Shown piece after piece: positions 40,396 through 50,032 of a stretch of 64,000 nucleotides of DNA (within the stretch, counting starts at the first letter, position 1; each line of letters opens with the position of its first letter). The stretch spans positions 651,614 to 715,613 of the forward strand of contig NZ_BBUZ01000025.1 in NCBI RefSeq assembly GCF_001417735.1. The letters are read 5' to 3'. The translations under genes were made by a program, and so were the position numbers. Origin of the DNA: Streptomyces sp. NBRC 110028 (GTDB taxonomy: Bacteria > Actinomycetota > Actinomycetes > Streptomycetales > Streptomycetaceae). The notes beneath the pieces were generated by a model, which saw nothing but the letters and a program-made list of their open reading frames with translations, was not told the DNA's origin and did not search any database.

Positions 40396-43071
40396 TCAGA
40401 TGCCGTAGCGCCGGGCGGCCTCCTTGGGGGCCGTGGCCTTGACCGCGCCCTGCTTGGCGAGCCGGGCCAGTGCGGCGACCACGATCGACGGGACGTCCAC
40501 CCCGAAGTGGCGGCGGGCCGCGTCGCGGGTGTCGGAGAGGCCGAAGCCGTCGGTGCCGAGCGAGTACCAGTCCTGCTCGACCCACTGGCTGATCTGGTCC
40601 GGTACCGCCCGCATCCAGTCGCTGACAGCGAGGACCGGGCCCGGTGCGCCTGCCAGGGCACGGGTGACGTACGGGACCCGGTCTTCGCCGTTGAGCTGCG
40701 CCGCGTCACAGGACAGGGCGTCGCGGCGCAGCTCGCTCCAGGAGGTGGCGGACCACACGTCGGCGGCCACGCCCCAGTCGTCGGCGAGCAGTTTCTGGGC
40801 CTCCAGCACCCAGTGGATGGCGGTGCCGGAGGCGAGGAGCTGGATCCGGGGGGCGTCGGCGGCGGGCGCCTCGGCCTCCTGGAACCGGTAGAGGCCCTTG
40901 ACGATGCCTTCCTCGACGCCCTCGCGCTGCGGCATGGGCGGCTGCACCTTGGTCTCGTTGTAGACCGTGAGGTAGTAGAAGACGTCCTCGGCCTGCGGGC
41001 CGTACATCCGCCGCAGCCCGTCCCGCACGATCACGCCGACCTCGTACGCGAACGCCGGGTCGTAGGCGAGCGCCGCCGGGTTGGTGGAGGCGATCAGGTG
41101 CGAGTGGCCGTCGGCGTGCTGCAGGCCCTCACCGGTCATGGTGGTGCGGCCGGCGGTGGCGCCGATCAGGAAGCCGCGGCCGAGCTGGTCGCCGAGCGCC
41201 CACATCTGGTCGGCGGTGCGCTGCCAGCCGAACATCGAGTAGAAGATGTAGAAGGGGATCATCGGCTCGCCGTGCGTCGCGTACGACGTGGCGGCGGCGG
41301 TGAAGTCGGCCATCGAACCGGCCTCGGTGATCCCCTCGTTGAGGATCTGACCGTTCTCGGCCTCCTTGTAGTACAGGAGCTGATCGCGGTCGACCGGGTC
41401 GTAGGTCTGGCCGAGCGGGGAGTAGATCCCGGCGGTCGGGAACAGCGACTCCATGCCGAAGGTACGGGCCTCGTCGGGCACGATCGGCACCCAGCGGCGG
41501 CCGGTCTCCTTGTCCCGCATCAGGTCCTTGACCAGGCGCACGAAGGCCATGGTCGTGGCGATCTCCTGGCTGCCGGAGCCCTTGGCCAGGGCCTCGAAGG
41601 GCTTCGCCGAGGGCTCGGGCAGGGCCACGGCGTGGACCTTGCGGGCCGGGGCGGGGCCGCCGAGCTCGGCGCGGCGCTCCTGGAGGTAGCGGACCTCGGG
41701 GGAGTCCTGGCCGGGGTGGGCGTAGGGGACCAGCGACTCGTCCAGCTCGCTGTCCGGGATGGGCAGCTCCAGGAGGTCGCGCATGGCGCGGAACTCCTTG
41801 CCCGTCAGCTTCTTCATCTGGTGGTTCGCGTTGCGCGACTCGAAGCCGGGGCCGAGCGTGTAGCCCTTGACGGTCTGGGCGAGGACGACGGTCGGGGCGC
41901 CCTTGTGCTCCACGGCCGCGCGGTAGGCCGCGTACACCTTGCGCGGCTCGTGGCCCGCGCGGGAGGTGCGGAAACACTCGGCCAGCTTGGCGTCGGTCAG
42001 CGTCTTCGCCAGCTGGGCGAGGGCCGGGTCGGTGCCGAAGAAGTGCTCGCGGATGTACGCGGCGTCGCGGGTCGCGTACGTCTGGAACTGGCCGTCGGGG
42101 ACCTCGCGCAGCCGCCGCGCCAGGGCGCCGGAGGTGTCCGCCGCGAACAGCTCGTCCCAGGCGGAGCCCCACAGCGACTTGACGACGTTCCACCCGGCGG
42201 CGCGGAACTGGGCCTCCAGCTCCTGCACGATCTTGAAGTTGGCGCGGACCGGGCCGTCGAGGCGCTGCAGGTTGCAGTTGATGACGAACGTGAGGTTGTC
42301 CAGGCCCTCGCGCCCGGCGAGGGCGAGTGCGGCGGTCGACTCCGGCTCGTCCATCTCGCCGTCGCCGAGGAAGGCCCATACGTGGGAGTTCGCGGTGTCC
42401 TTGATGCCGCGGGCGGCCAGGTAGCGGTTGAAGCGGGCCTGGTAGATCGCCGAGATCGGGCCGAGGCCCATGGAGACGGTGGGGAACTCCCACAGCCAGG
42501 GCATCCGGCGCGGATGCGGATAGGAGGGCAGGCCGTCGCCGCCGGCCTCCCGGCGGAAGCGGTCCAGGTGCGCTTCGGTCAGCCGGCCGTCGAGGAAGGC
42601 GCGGGCGTAGATGCCGGGGGAGGCGTGGCCCTGGATGTAGAGCTGGTCGCCGCTGCCGTCGGCCTCCTTGCCGCGGAAGAAGTGCTGGAAGCCCGTCTCG
42701 TAGAGCCAGGCGGCGGAGGCGAAGGTGGCGATGTGGCCGCCGAGGCCGTCCGCGCTGCCACGGGTGACCATCGCCGCCGCGTTCCACCGGTTCCAGGCGG
42801 TGATCCGGCGCTCCATGGCCTCGTCACCGGGGAACGCGGGCTCCGCGGCGGTCGGGATGGTGTTGACGTAGTCCGACTCCAGCAGCGGCGGCAGCGACAG
42901 ACCGGCGCCCTCGGCGCGCTCCAGGGTGCGGCGCATCAGGTACGAGGCGCGATGCGGGCCGGCGGCCTCGGTGACGGCCGCGAGCGAGGCGCCCCACTCG
43001 GCGGTCTCCTCGGGGTCCCGGTCGGGGAACTGGTCGAGCGCACTCGGCTGCGTGCTAGCGAGATCGGTCAT
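40396..43071 (-). CDS. aceE: Pyruvate dehydrogenase E1 component (homodimeric)
   Basis: 891 residues, the size of homodimeric E1. It decarboxylates pyruvate with thiamine diphosphate and passes the acetyl group to lipoylated E2. The thiamine-diphosphate motif [39 protein letters not shown] (GDG...NCN) is at about 230-270, with [23 protein letters not shown] and the histidine loops [12 protein letters not shown] and [14 protein letters not shown]. The ATG at 43071 is chosen from the conserved start MTDLASTQ; upstream lies a 17-bp palindrome that is likely a regulator site. It is next to a GntR gene and near sucB and lpdA, which would supply E2 and E3. Confidence 0.96.
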   Translation of the reverse strand: MTDLASTQPSALDQFPDRDPEETAEWGASLAAVTEAAGPHRASYLMRRTLERAEGAGLSLPPLLESDYVNTIPTAAEPAFPGDEAMERRITAWNRWNAAAMVTRGSADGLGGHIATFASAAWLYETGFQHFFRGKEADGSGDQLYIQGHASPGIYARAFLDGRLTEAHLDRFRREAGGDGLPSYPHPRRMPWLWEFPTVSMGLGPISAIYQARFNRYLAARGIKDTANSHVWAFLGDGEMDEPESTAALALAGREGLDNLTFVINCNLQRLDGPVRANFKIVQELEAQFRAAGWNVVKSLWGSAWDELFAADTSGALARRLREVPDGQFQTYATRDAAYIREHFFGTDPALAQLAKTLTDAKLAECFRTSRAGHEPRKVYAAYRAAVEHKGAPTVVLAQTVKGYTLGPGFESRNANHQMKKLTGKEFRAMRDLLELPIPDSELDESLVPYAHPGQDSPEVRYLQERRAELGGPAPARKVHAVALPEPSAKPFEALAKGSGSQEIATTMAFVRLVKDLMRDKETGRRWVPIVPDEARTFGMESLFPTAGIYSPLGQTYDPVDRDQLLYYKEAENGQILNEGITEAGSMADFTAAATSYATHGEPMIPFYIFYSMFGWQRTADQMWALGDQLGRGFLIGATAGRTTMTGEGLQHADGHSHLIASTNPAALAYDPAFAYEVGVIVRDGLRRMYGPQAEDVFYYLTVYNETKVQPPMPQREGVEEGIVKGLYRFQEAEAPAADAPRIQLLASGTAIHWVLEAQKLLADDWGVAADVWSATSWSELRRDALSCDAAQLNGEDRVPYVTRALAGAPGPVLAVSDWMRAVPDQISQWVEQDWYSLGTDGFGLSDTRDAARRHFGVDVPSIVVAALARLAKQGAVKATAPKEAARRYGI

Positions 43072-43089
43072 GCGGTCGACTGTAAGTTC

Positions 43090-43106
43090 TGATCGATGAT
43101 CGATCA
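43090..43106. promoter_or_regulatory. 17-bp palindrome upstream of aceE
   Basis: TGATCGATGATCGATCA differs from a perfect palindrome only at its centre base. It lies 19 bp upstream of the aceE start and between aceE and the GntR gene. It is a likely operator, with the neighbouring GntR protein as the best candidate to bind it. Confidence 0.6.
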
Positions 43107-43164
43107 AAGTAGATGAAGGGAAAAACTTGTCCGTAGGCCGAAATTGGCATTCCGTGCCGCGAAA

Positions 43165-43788
43165 TCAGGCACGCGGTGCACAGCCGAGCACATGCGCCTT
43201 GACCAGCTCACCCACCCGCGGATCACGCCTGCGGAACGCGTCCACGACGGCCTGGTGCTCCTCGGCGTACGACTGCTGCACGGTGCCCAGCCAGCGGATC
43301 GACAGCGTCGTCCAGATCTCGATCCCCAGCGACTCCCAGGTGTGCAGCAGCACGCTGTTCCCCGACGCCCGCACCAGCTCCCGGTGGAAGGCCACGGTGT
43401 GCCGCACCTGGGCCTCGCCGTCGGCCCGGCGGTCCGCCTCGTACAGCGCCCGCACCTCGGGCTCCAGCGCGGAGGTGTCCTCGGCCAGCCGGGGCGCCGC
43501 CAGCTCGGCGGCGATCTGTTCCAGCCCCGCCCGCACCGGATAGATCTCCTCCAGATCGGCCGCGGTCAGATTCCGCACCCGGACGCCCTTGTTCGGGGCC
43601 GACTCGATCAGCCGCAGCGTCTCCAGCTCGCGCAACGCCTCCCGGACGGGCGTCTGGCTCACCTCCAGCTCGGTCGCGATACGCCGCTCCACGATCCGCT
43701 CGCCCGGCTTCCACCGCCCGCTGACGATCCCCTCCACGATGTGCTCGCGGATCTGCTCGCGCAGCGAGTGGACGACGGGCGGGATCAT
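43165..43788 (-). CDS. GntR-family (FadR/FCD) regulator next to aceE
   Basis: 207 residues. HTH at residues 5-70 (LREQIREHIVEGIVSGRWKPGERIVERRIATELEVSQTPVREALRELETLRLIESAPNKGVRVR), followed by an FCD helical domain with VRHTVAFHRELVRASGNSVLLHTWESL and EEHQAVVDAFRRRDPRVGELVKAHVLG. FCD regulators bind organic acids such as pyruvate, lactate or 2-oxoacids. It lies upstream of aceE on the same strand (93 bp), so it could be the pyruvate-dehydrogenase regulator, although the ligand is not shown by the sequence. Start at the ATG at 43788. Confidence 0.88.
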   Translation of the reverse strand: MIPPVVHSLREQIREHIVEGIVSGRWKPGERIVERRIATELEVSQTPVREALRELETLRLIESAPNKGVRVRNLTAADLEEIYPVRAGLEQIAAELAAPRLAEDTSALEPEVRALYEADRRADGEAQVRHTVAFHRELVRASGNSVLLHTWESLGIEIWTTLSIRWLGTVQQSYAEEHQAVVDAFRRRDPRVGELVKAHVLGCAPRA

Positions 43789-43894
43789 AGGGAGCGCTCC
43801 TTCGGAACCAGCGGTGAACGGAAGTCATTATCCAGGCAGCGGAAGCATCGCGGTCCGGAGCCGGAAAGACCCGGAGCCGGAAGGCACGAAAAAA

Positions 43895-43936
43895 CGGCCG
43901 CGCCCCGCACGGAAAGGCCCGTGCGGGGCGCGGCCG
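43895..43936 (-). terminator. Intrinsic terminator downstream of sucB
   Basis: On the minus strand a stem of CGGCCGCGCCCCGCACGG/CCGTGCGGGGCGCGGCCG arms (43895-43912 and 43919-43936) is followed by six T residues (A run at 43889-43894). This classic stem plus T tract directly follows the sucB stop codon. Confidence 0.92.
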
Positions 43937-43951
43937 GCTGCCGCGGGGGGC

Positions 43952-45712
43952 TCAGAGGCCGAGCTCGACCTCGAACTCGCCGGCCTCCAGGATCTCCTTG
44001 ACCGCGGTCAGGTAGCGGGCCGCGTCGGCACCGTCCACCAGGCGGTGGTCGTAGGAGAGCGCCACGTACGTCATGTCGCGCACCGCGATGGTCTCGCCCA
44101 GGTCCGGGTGGTTGATGACCACCGGACGCTTGACGGTCGCGCCGATGCCCAGGATGGCGACCTGGTTCGGGGGCACGATGATCGTGTCGAACAGCGCACC
44201 GCGCGAGCCGGTGTTGCTGATCGTGAAGGTGGCACCGGACATGTCGTCCGGGGTGATCTTGTTGGAGCGGACCTTGCCCGCCAGCTCCGCCGTCTTCTTG
44301 GCGATGCCCGCGATGTTCAGGTCACCGGCGCCCTTGATGACCGGGGTCATCAGGCCCTTCTCGGCGTCCACCGCGATGCCGACGTTCTCCACGTCGAAGT
44401 ACGTGATCGTGTCGTCGTCGTTGATCCGGGCGTTGACGGCCGGGTGGGCCTTCAGCGCCTGGACGGCGGCCTTCACGAAGAACGGCATCGGCGAGAGCTT
44501 GACGCCCTCGCGCTGCGCGAACGACTCCTTGGCCTGGGCGCGCAGCCGCATGACCTTGGTGACGTCCACCTCGACCACGCTGGTCAGCTGGGCCTGGCCG
44601 TGCAGCGCCTTCATCATGTTGTCGCCGATGACCTTGCGCATCCGCGGCATCTTGATGGTCTGGCCACGCAGCGGGGAGACCTCCTGCTTGGCCTTCGGCG
44701 CGGCGGCGGCGGCCGGAGCCGGCGCCTGGGTCCGGGCCGCGGCCTTGGCGGCCTCGGCGGCGGCGACGACATCCTGCTTGCGGATGCGGCCGCCGACGCC
44801 GGTGCCCTTGACGGTGCCCAGGTCCACGCCGTGCTCCGCGGCGAGCTTGCGCACCAGCGGGGTCACGTACGCGCCCTCGGCCTCGGGGGAGGCCGGAGCC
44901 GGGATGGACGGGGCCTTGGCGGCCGGGGCCGGGGCGGGCGCCGGAGCGGCCGGGGCCGGCTCCGGAGCGACCGGCTCCGGGGTGGCGGCCTGCGGCGCCG
45001 GGGCGCTCGGGGCCTGCGGGGCCGGGGCCTCCTGCTTGGCCGGCTCGGGGGCCGGGGCGGGGGCGGCCGGGGCCTCGGCGGGCGCGGCGGCCGGAGCGGC
45101 GACCCCTTGATCGGCCGCGCCGATCACGGCCAGCTTGGCGCCGACCTCGGCGGTCTCGTCCTCGCCGACCAGGATCTCCAGCAGCGTGCCGGAGGTCGGG
45201 GCGGGGATCTCGGTGTCGACCTTGTCGGTGGAGACCTCCAGCAGTGGCTCGTCGGCCTCGACCGACTCGCCGACCTCCTTGAGCCAGCGGGTCACGGTGC
45301 CCTCGGTCACCGACTCGCCCAGCGCGGGCAGGACGACGTCGGTGCCCTCGGCACCGCCGGCCGGGGCGGCCGCGGCCGGCTCGGCGGCCGGGGCCTCGGC
45401 GGTGGGGGCGGGCTCGGGCTGGGCCGCCGGCTCGGGCTCGGCCGCCGGGGCGGGAGCCTCGGCGGGGGCGCCCTCGCCGTCGTCGATGACGGCCAGCTCG
45501 GCGCCGACCTCGACCGTCTCGTCCTCGGCCACCTTGATGGACGTCAGCACACCGGCGCTGGGCGCCGGGATCTCGGTGTCGACCTTGTCGGTCGAGACCT
45601 CGAGCAGCGGCTCGTCGGCCTCGACGCGCTCACCTTCGGCCTTGAGCCAGCGGGTGACGGTGCCCTCGGTCACGCTCTCGCCGAGCGCCGGCAGGGTTAC
45701 GGATACCGCCAT
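43952..45712 (-). CDS. sucB: Dihydrolipoyl acyltransferase E2 (two lipoyl domains)
   Basis: 586 residues. Two lipoyl domains (about 1-80 and 120-200), each with the modified lysine in [17 protein letters not shown]; an Ala/Pro linker; a peripheral-subunit-binding domain ([36 protein letters not shown], described by its ends); and a catalytic domain ending with [16 protein letters not shown] (His and Asp of the HxxxDG active site). It transfers acyl groups to CoA in a 2-oxoacid dehydrogenase complex. In actinobacteria this protein, annotated sucB, is usually the E2 shared by pyruvate and oxoglutarate dehydrogenase, which fits aceE and lpdA on either side. It needs lipoylation by LipB/LipA (29-31 kb). 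Cotranscribed with lpdA upstream (54-bp gap). Confidence 0.95.
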   Translation of the reverse strand: MAVSVTLPALGESVTEGTVTRWLKAEGERVEADEPLLEVSTDKVDTEIPAPSAGVLTSIKVAEDETVEVGAELAVIDDGEGAPAEAPAPAAEPEPAAQPEPAPTAEAPAAEPAAAAPAGGAEGTDVVLPALGESVTEGTVTRWLKEVGESVEADEPLLEVSTDKVDTEIPAPTSGTLLEILVGEDETAEVGAKLAVIGAADQGVAAPAAAPAEAPAAPAPAPEPAKQEAPAPQAPSAPAPQAATPEPVAPEPAPAAPAPAPAPAAKAPSIPAPASPEAEGAYVTPLVRKLAAEHGVDLGTVKGTGVGGRIRKQDVVAAAEAAKAAARTQAPAPAAAAAPKAKQEVSPLRGQTIKMPRMRKVIGDNMMKALHGQAQLTSVVEVDVTKVMRLRAQAKESFAQREGVKLSPMPFFVKAAVQALKAHPAVNARINDDDTITYFDVENVGIAVDAEKGLMTPVIKGAGDLNIAGIAKKTAELAGKVRSNKITPDDMSGATFTISNTGSRGALFDTIIVPPNQVAILGIGATVKRPVVINHPDLGETIAVRDMTYVALSYDHRLVDGADAARYLTAVKEILEAGEFEVELGL

Positions 45713-45766
45713 GGTGTTCGGGTGCTCCTTAACGATCTGTGCGGAATGGGTCGCGCGCTCGGACTA

Positions 45767-47155
45767 CTAGTCGTGGGAGTGCAGGGGCTTGCCGGCAAGT
45801 GCCAGGTGGGCCTCGCCGAGCGCCTCGTTCTGGGTGGGGTGGGCGTGGACGAGCTGCGCGACCTCGGCCGGCAGCGCCTCCCAGTTGTAGATCAGCTGGG
45901 CTTCGCCGACCTGCTCACCCATGCGGTCACCGACCATGTGGACGCCGACGACAGCACCGTCGCGGACCTGGACGAGCTTGATCTCGCCCGCGGTCTTCAG
46001 GATCTTGCTCTTGCCGTTGCCCGCGAGGTTGTACTTCAGGGCGACGACCTTGTCCGCACCGTACAGCTCCTTGGCCTTGGCCTCGGTGATGCCGACGGAG
46101 GCGACCTCGGGGTGGCAGTACGTCACCCGGGGCACGCCGTCGTAGTCGATCGGAACGGGGTTCTGGCCGGCCAGCCGCTCGGCCACCAGCATGCCCTCGG
46201 CGAAGCCGACGTGGGCCAGCTGGAGCGTGGGGACCAGGTCGCCGACGGCGGAGATGGTCTCCACGTTGGTCTGCATGTACTCGTCGACCAGGACGTAGCC
46301 GCGGTCCATGGCGACCCCGGCCTCCTCGTAGCCCAGGCCCTGCGAGACCGGGCCGCGGCCGACGGCCACGAGCAGCACCTCGGCCTCGAAGGTCTTGCCG
46401 TTCTCCAGCGAGACCTTGACGCCGTCGTCGGTGTACTCGACGCCCGAGAAGCGGGAGCCCAGGGAGAAGTTGATGCCGCGCTTGCGGAAGGCGCGCTCCA
46501 GCAGCTTGGAGCTGTTCTCGTCCTCGACCGGGACGAGGTGGGGAAGCGCCTCGACGATGGTGATGTCGGCCCCGAAGGACTTCCACGCGGAGGCGAACTC
46601 GACGCCGATGACGCCGCCGCCCAGCACGATCGCGGACTTCGGCACCCGGTCCAGGACCAGCGCGTGGTCCGAGGAGATGACGCGGTTGCCGTCGATCTCC
46701 AGGCCCGGCAGGGACTTCGGCACCGAACCGGTGGCGAGCAGGATGTGGCGGCCGGTGTAGCGCTCGCCGTTCACATCGACGGAGGTCGGCGACGACAGCC
46801 GGCCCTCGCCCGTCACATAGGTGACCTTGCGGGACGCGATCAGACCCTGCAGGCCCTTGTACAGGCCCGAGACCACGCCGTCCTTGTACTTGTGCACACC
46901 CTCGATGTCGATGCCCTCGAAGGTGGTCTTCACGCCGAATTCCGAGCCCTCACGAGCCTGGTCGGCCAGCTCACCGGCGTGCAGCAGAGCCTTCGTGGGA
47001 ATGCAGCCGCGGTGCAGACAGGTGCCGCCCAGCTTGTCCTTCTCGATCAGGGCGACGTCCAGACCCAGCTGCGCCGCGCGCAGGGCAGCGGCGTAACCGC
47101 CGCTACCGCCTCCGAGGATCACTAGGTCGAAAACGGTGCTGGCGTCGTTCGCCAC
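45767..47155 (-). CDS. lpdA: Dihydrolipoyl dehydrogenase E3
   Basis: 462 residues. It reoxidises dihydrolipoamide with NAD, closing the cycle of the 2-oxoacid dehydrogenase complexes. FAD motif LVILGGGSGGYAAALRAAQLG, redox cysteines GGTCLHRGCIPTKALLHAGE (CxxxxC), NAD motif AIVLGGGVIGVEFASAWKSFG, ISAVGDLVPTLQLAHVGFAEG, and the C-terminal base in VHAHPTQNEALGEA are all as in the family. The start is the GTG at 47155, seven bases after GGAGG; the upstream ATG at 47173 is the wrong distance from any ribosome site. First gene of the lpdA-sucB transcript, 234 bp from pepA. Confidence 0.96.
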   Translation of the reverse strand: MANDASTVFDLVILGGGSGGYAAALRAAQLGLDVALIEKDKLGGTCLHRGCIPTKALLHAGELADQAREGSEFGVKTTFEGIDIEGVHKYKDGVVSGLYKGLQGLIASRKVTYVTGEGRLSSPTSVDVNGERYTGRHILLATGSVPKSLPGLEIDGNRVISSDHALVLDRVPKSAIVLGGGVIGVEFASAWKSFGADITIVEALPHLVPVEDENSSKLLERAFRKRGINFSLGSRFSGVEYTDDGVKVSLENGKTFEAEVLLVAVGRGPVSQGLGYEEAGVAMDRGYVLVDEYMQTNVETISAVGDLVPTLQLAHVGFAEGMLVAERLAGQNPVPIDYDGVPRVTYCHPEVASVGITEAKAKELYGADKVVALKYNLAGNGKSKILKTAGEIKLVQVRDGAVVGVHMVGDRMGEQVGEAQLIYNWEALPAEVAQLVHAHPTQNEALGEAHLALAGKPLHSHD

Positions 47156-47389
47156 GTCACGTCCTCCATGCATGGGTGCGCCGGGCCGACCGTGGGTGGC
47201 CGGGCGGCGGCGGTTGTTCGGCCGCTTCTTGCTCGCAGCCCTGGTGTGGGGGCCCTGTCCTGCCGGGACAACATCTTCGCACTTGTTGACGGAAGGCGGG
47301 ACGCGGGGCCGCTGTGTGAGATATCTCCGGCCCCCGGATCAGGTGGGATCGGCGGTTACCCGGCGGTATCCGGTAAAGGGGCCTGCCGC

Positions 47390-48946
47390 TCAGCCTAGAT
47401 CCCCGTCGGCGGTGCGCTCCGCCAGCCGCACCAGGGTGCGGACCGCCGAGCCCGTGCCGCCCTTGGGGGTGTAGCCGAACGGGCCGCCGTCGTTGAAGGC
47501 GGGACCCGCGATGTCCAGGTGGCCCCAGGCGATGCCGTCCTCGATGAACTCCTTCAGGAAGACACCGGCCACCAGACCGCTCCCCATGCGATCGCCGATG
47601 TTCGCCAGGTCGGCGACCGGGGATTCGATGCCCTTGCGGAGATCGGCCGGGAGCGGCATCGGCCAGGACGCCTCGCCCGCCTCCTCCGCGATCTCGTGCA
47701 GCGCGGTGCGGAACGCGTCGTCGTTCGACATGATCCCGAACGTGCGGTTGCCCAGCGCCACCACCATCGCACCGGTCAGCGTCGCCACGTCCACGATCGC
47801 GTCCGGCTTCTCCTCGCACGCGCGGGTGAGCGCGTCGGCGAGCACGAGCCGGCCCTCGGCGTCCGTGTTCAGCACCTCGACCGTCTTGCCGCTGTACATC
47901 GACAGCACATCGCCGGGACGGGTCGCCGAACCCGAGGGCATGTTCTCGGCCAGCGCCAGCCAGCCGGTGACGTTCACCCGCAGCCCCAGCTTGGCCGCCG
48001 TCACCACCGCGGCGAACACCGCGGCCGCGCCGCCCATGTCGCACTTCATGGTCTCGTTGTGACCGGCCGGCTTCAGCGAGATGCCGCCCGAGTCGTACGT
48101 GATGCCCTTGCCGACCAGCGCGAGCGTCTTCTCCGCCTTGGGGTGGGTGTACGCGATCCGCACCAGCCGCGGCGGGGCCTCCGAGCCCTGGCCCACGCCC
48201 AGGATGCCGCCGTAGCCGCCCTTCGCGAGGGCCTTCTCGTCCAGCACCTCCGTCTTCAGCCCGTGCTCCTTGGCCGCGGTCACGGCGGCCGCCGCGAACG
48301 AGGCCGGGTCGAGCACGTTGGACGGGGCGTTGACCAGATCGCGGGCCCGGTTGACCTCGGCGATCAGCGCCGTGGCCCGCTCGGCCGCCGCCTTGTACGC
48401 CTTGTCGCGCGGCTTGGCGCCGAGCAGGGCCACCTCGGCGAGCGGACCGTTGTTCTTCCTGTCCTCGTCGCCCTTGCCCTTGCCGCCCTTGGCGCCATTG
48501 CTGTTGCTCTTGCTCTTGCTCTTGTCGTACGCGTACGCGCCGAGCAGCGCGCCCTCGGCGACCGCGGCAGCGGCCGCCGCGTCCTCGACCGGCAGCGCGA
48601 ACGCGCCCTTCTTCGACCCCGCGAGCGCCCGGGCGGCCGAGCCCGCCGCACGGCGCAGCGCCTCGGCGTCGAAGCCGTCGCCCTTCGCCGGAGCCTCGCC
48701 CAGGCCGACCGCCAGCACGACCGGGGCCTTGAGCCCGGACGCGGCCGGCAGCTTGGTCACCTCACCCTCGGCTCCGGTCGCGCCGAGCGTCTCCAGAACG
48801 GTGGCGAGCTTCCCGCCGAACGCCTTGTCCACGGCCTCGGCGCCCGGGGCGATGACGGGGCCCTTGGGCCCCTTCGCCACGCCGACGACGATGGCGTCCG
48901 CGCGCAGCGTCGCGGCCGAGGAGGTGCTGAGAGTCAGTGCAGTCAC
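47390..48946 (-). CDS. pepA: Leucyl aminopeptidase (M17)
   Basis: 518 residues. A two-metal exopeptidase that removes N-terminal residues from peptides. The catalytic domain has GKGITYDSGGISLKP (metal lysine and aspartate), NTDAEGRLVLADAL (the M17 signature with Asp/Glu ligands), NAPSNVLDPASFA, and DVATLTGAMVVALGNRTFG. The N-terminal macro-like domain is followed by a lysine/asparagine/glycine-rich insert (KSKSKSNSNGAKGGKGKG, about residues 150-168) in the linker, from a codon-repeat tract. The start is the GTG at 48946. Related M17 proteins can also bind DNA; there is no hint of that here. It lies downstream of nothing on its strand until cobS, 98 bp away. Confidence 0.93.
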   Translation of the reverse strand: MTALTLSTSSAATLRADAIVVGVAKGPKGPVIAPGAEAVDKAFGGKLATVLETLGATGAEGEVTKLPAASGLKAPVVLAVGLGEAPAKGDGFDAEALRRAAGSAARALAGSKKGAFALPVEDAAAAAAVAEGALLGAYAYDKSKSKSNSNGAKGGKGKGDEDRKNNGPLAEVALLGAKPRDKAYKAAAERATALIAEVNRARDLVNAPSNVLDPASFAAAAVTAAKEHGLKTEVLDEKALAKGGYGGILGVGQGSEAPPRLVRIAYTHPKAEKTLALVGKGITYDSGGISLKPAGHNETMKCDMGGAAAVFAAVVTAAKLGLRVNVTGWLALAENMPSGSATRPGDVLSMYSGKTVEVLNTDAEGRLVLADALTRACEEKPDAIVDVATLTGAMVVALGNRTFGIMSNDDAFRTALHEIAEEAGEASWPMPLPADLRKGIESPVADLANIGDRMGSGLVAGVFLKEFIEDGIAWGHLDIAGPAFNDGGPFGYTPKGGTGSAVRTLVRLAERTADGDLG

Positions 48947-49044
48947 AGTGGTCGGATCCCTACTTCCGATAGGTCCGGCCGACATCGGGTGTGGTCAGCC
49001 GTGCGCCCAGCTTATTCCGAGGCGCGGCGCGTCTCCTGAGCCCA

Positions 49045-49950
49045 TCAGCCGAAGGTCAGGACCAGCAGGACCGCCGTGCCCGCGGTTTCGGCGAGGGCGC
49101 CGAAGACGTCACCCGTCACACCGTCGAAACGGCGCACACAGTGGCGCGACAGCAGGTCCGCGGCCGCGAACCCGGCCAGCGCCGCCAGCCCGTGCGCCGG
49201 CATGGCGTACACATCGACCAGCGCGCCCGCCGCCGCGCAGGCGCCGACGGCCAGCGCGGCCGCGCCGACGGCCGCCCGGGACGGCACCACCCCCGCCACC
49301 GCGGCGCCCAGCCCCTCCGGCCGGGCCGCCGGCATCCCCTGACGGGCCGCGAGCGTCAGGGCGCACCGCGCGACGAGCCCCGCCGCGGTGGCGGCCACCG
49401 CGCCGCGCGTCCAGCTCTCCCCGTACAGCTCGGCCAGCGCCGCCACCTGCGCGAGCAGCACGAACAGCAGGGTGATCACGCCGAACGGGCCGATGTCCGA
49501 CCGCTTCATGATCCGCAGCGCCTCGTCCGCGGGCTTGCCGCTGCCGAGGCCGTCGGCGGTGTCCGCGAGCCCGTCGAGATGCAGTCCCCGGGTCGTTACG
49601 GCGGGTACGGCGACGGTGGCGACCGCCGCGAGCAGCGGCCCGGCGCCCAGGAACAGCAGCACACCGCCCACCGCGGCCGCGCACAGCCCGACCGTCAGCC
49701 CGACCGGCAGGGCGCACAGCATGCCGACGCGCGCCGCCTCGCGATCCCAGCGCGCCACCCGTACGGGCAGCGCCGTGAGCGTGCCGAAGGCGAAGCGGAG
49801 GCCGTCGTCGAGGGAGGCGCGCGGCGGGTGCGCCGGACGCGGCGGCATGTCCGCGCCGGGGTCCGGCGGTATCTCCGGGTCCGGTTCCGGCGGCTGCTCC
49901 GGGTCCGGGTCCGGCTGGCGGTCGGGGGACTGCTCCGGCGTGGTGTCCAT
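49045..49950 (-). CDS. cobS: Adenosylcobinamide-GDP ribazoletransferase
   Basis: 301 residues. It performs the last joining step of cobalamin synthesis, linking adenosylcobinamide-GDP with alpha-ribazole. It is a polytopic membrane protein with the motif HLDGLADTADGLGS (about 120-133) and AARVGMLCALPVG, plus RRFDGVTGDVFGALAETAGT near the C-terminus. The first 40 residues are an unusual acidic proline-rich repeat (PDRQPDPDPEQPPEP...DPGADMPP), absent from most CobS proteins. Third gene of a cobU-cobT-cobS transcript (83-bp gap to cobT). Start at the ATG at 49950. Confidence 0.93.
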   Translation of the reverse strand: MDTTPEQSPDRQPDPDPEQPPEPDPEIPPDPGADMPPRPAHPPRASLDDGLRFAFGTLTALPVRVARWDREAARVGMLCALPVGLTVGLCAAAVGGVLLFLGAGPLLAAVATVAVPAVTTRGLHLDGLADTADGLGSGKPADEALRIMKRSDIGPFGVITLLFVLLAQVAALAELYGESWTRGAVAATAAGLVARCALTLAARQGMPAARPEGLGAAVAGVVPSRAAVGAAALAVGACAAAGALVDVYAMPAHGLAALAGFAAADLLSRHCVRRFDGVTGDVFGALAETAGTAVLLVLTFG

Positions 49951-50032
49951 CGCGCCGCAGAGTATCGCGCGCCGCCGACGGGCCATGGGCCTTTGGCGGG
50001 AACGCGACATCGTCGAACCCCCTGAGCCCCCG

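Noticed and set aside
40507..43092. Plus-strand open frame of over 860 codons
   Set aside because: Exact shadow of aceE, whose minus-strand reading carries all family motifs.
43589..47125. Very long open frame on the plus strand (over 1100 codons)
   Set aside because: It is antisense to sucB and lpdA, made possible by the high GC content; it has no domain resemblance and is rich in Gly/Arg/Leu.
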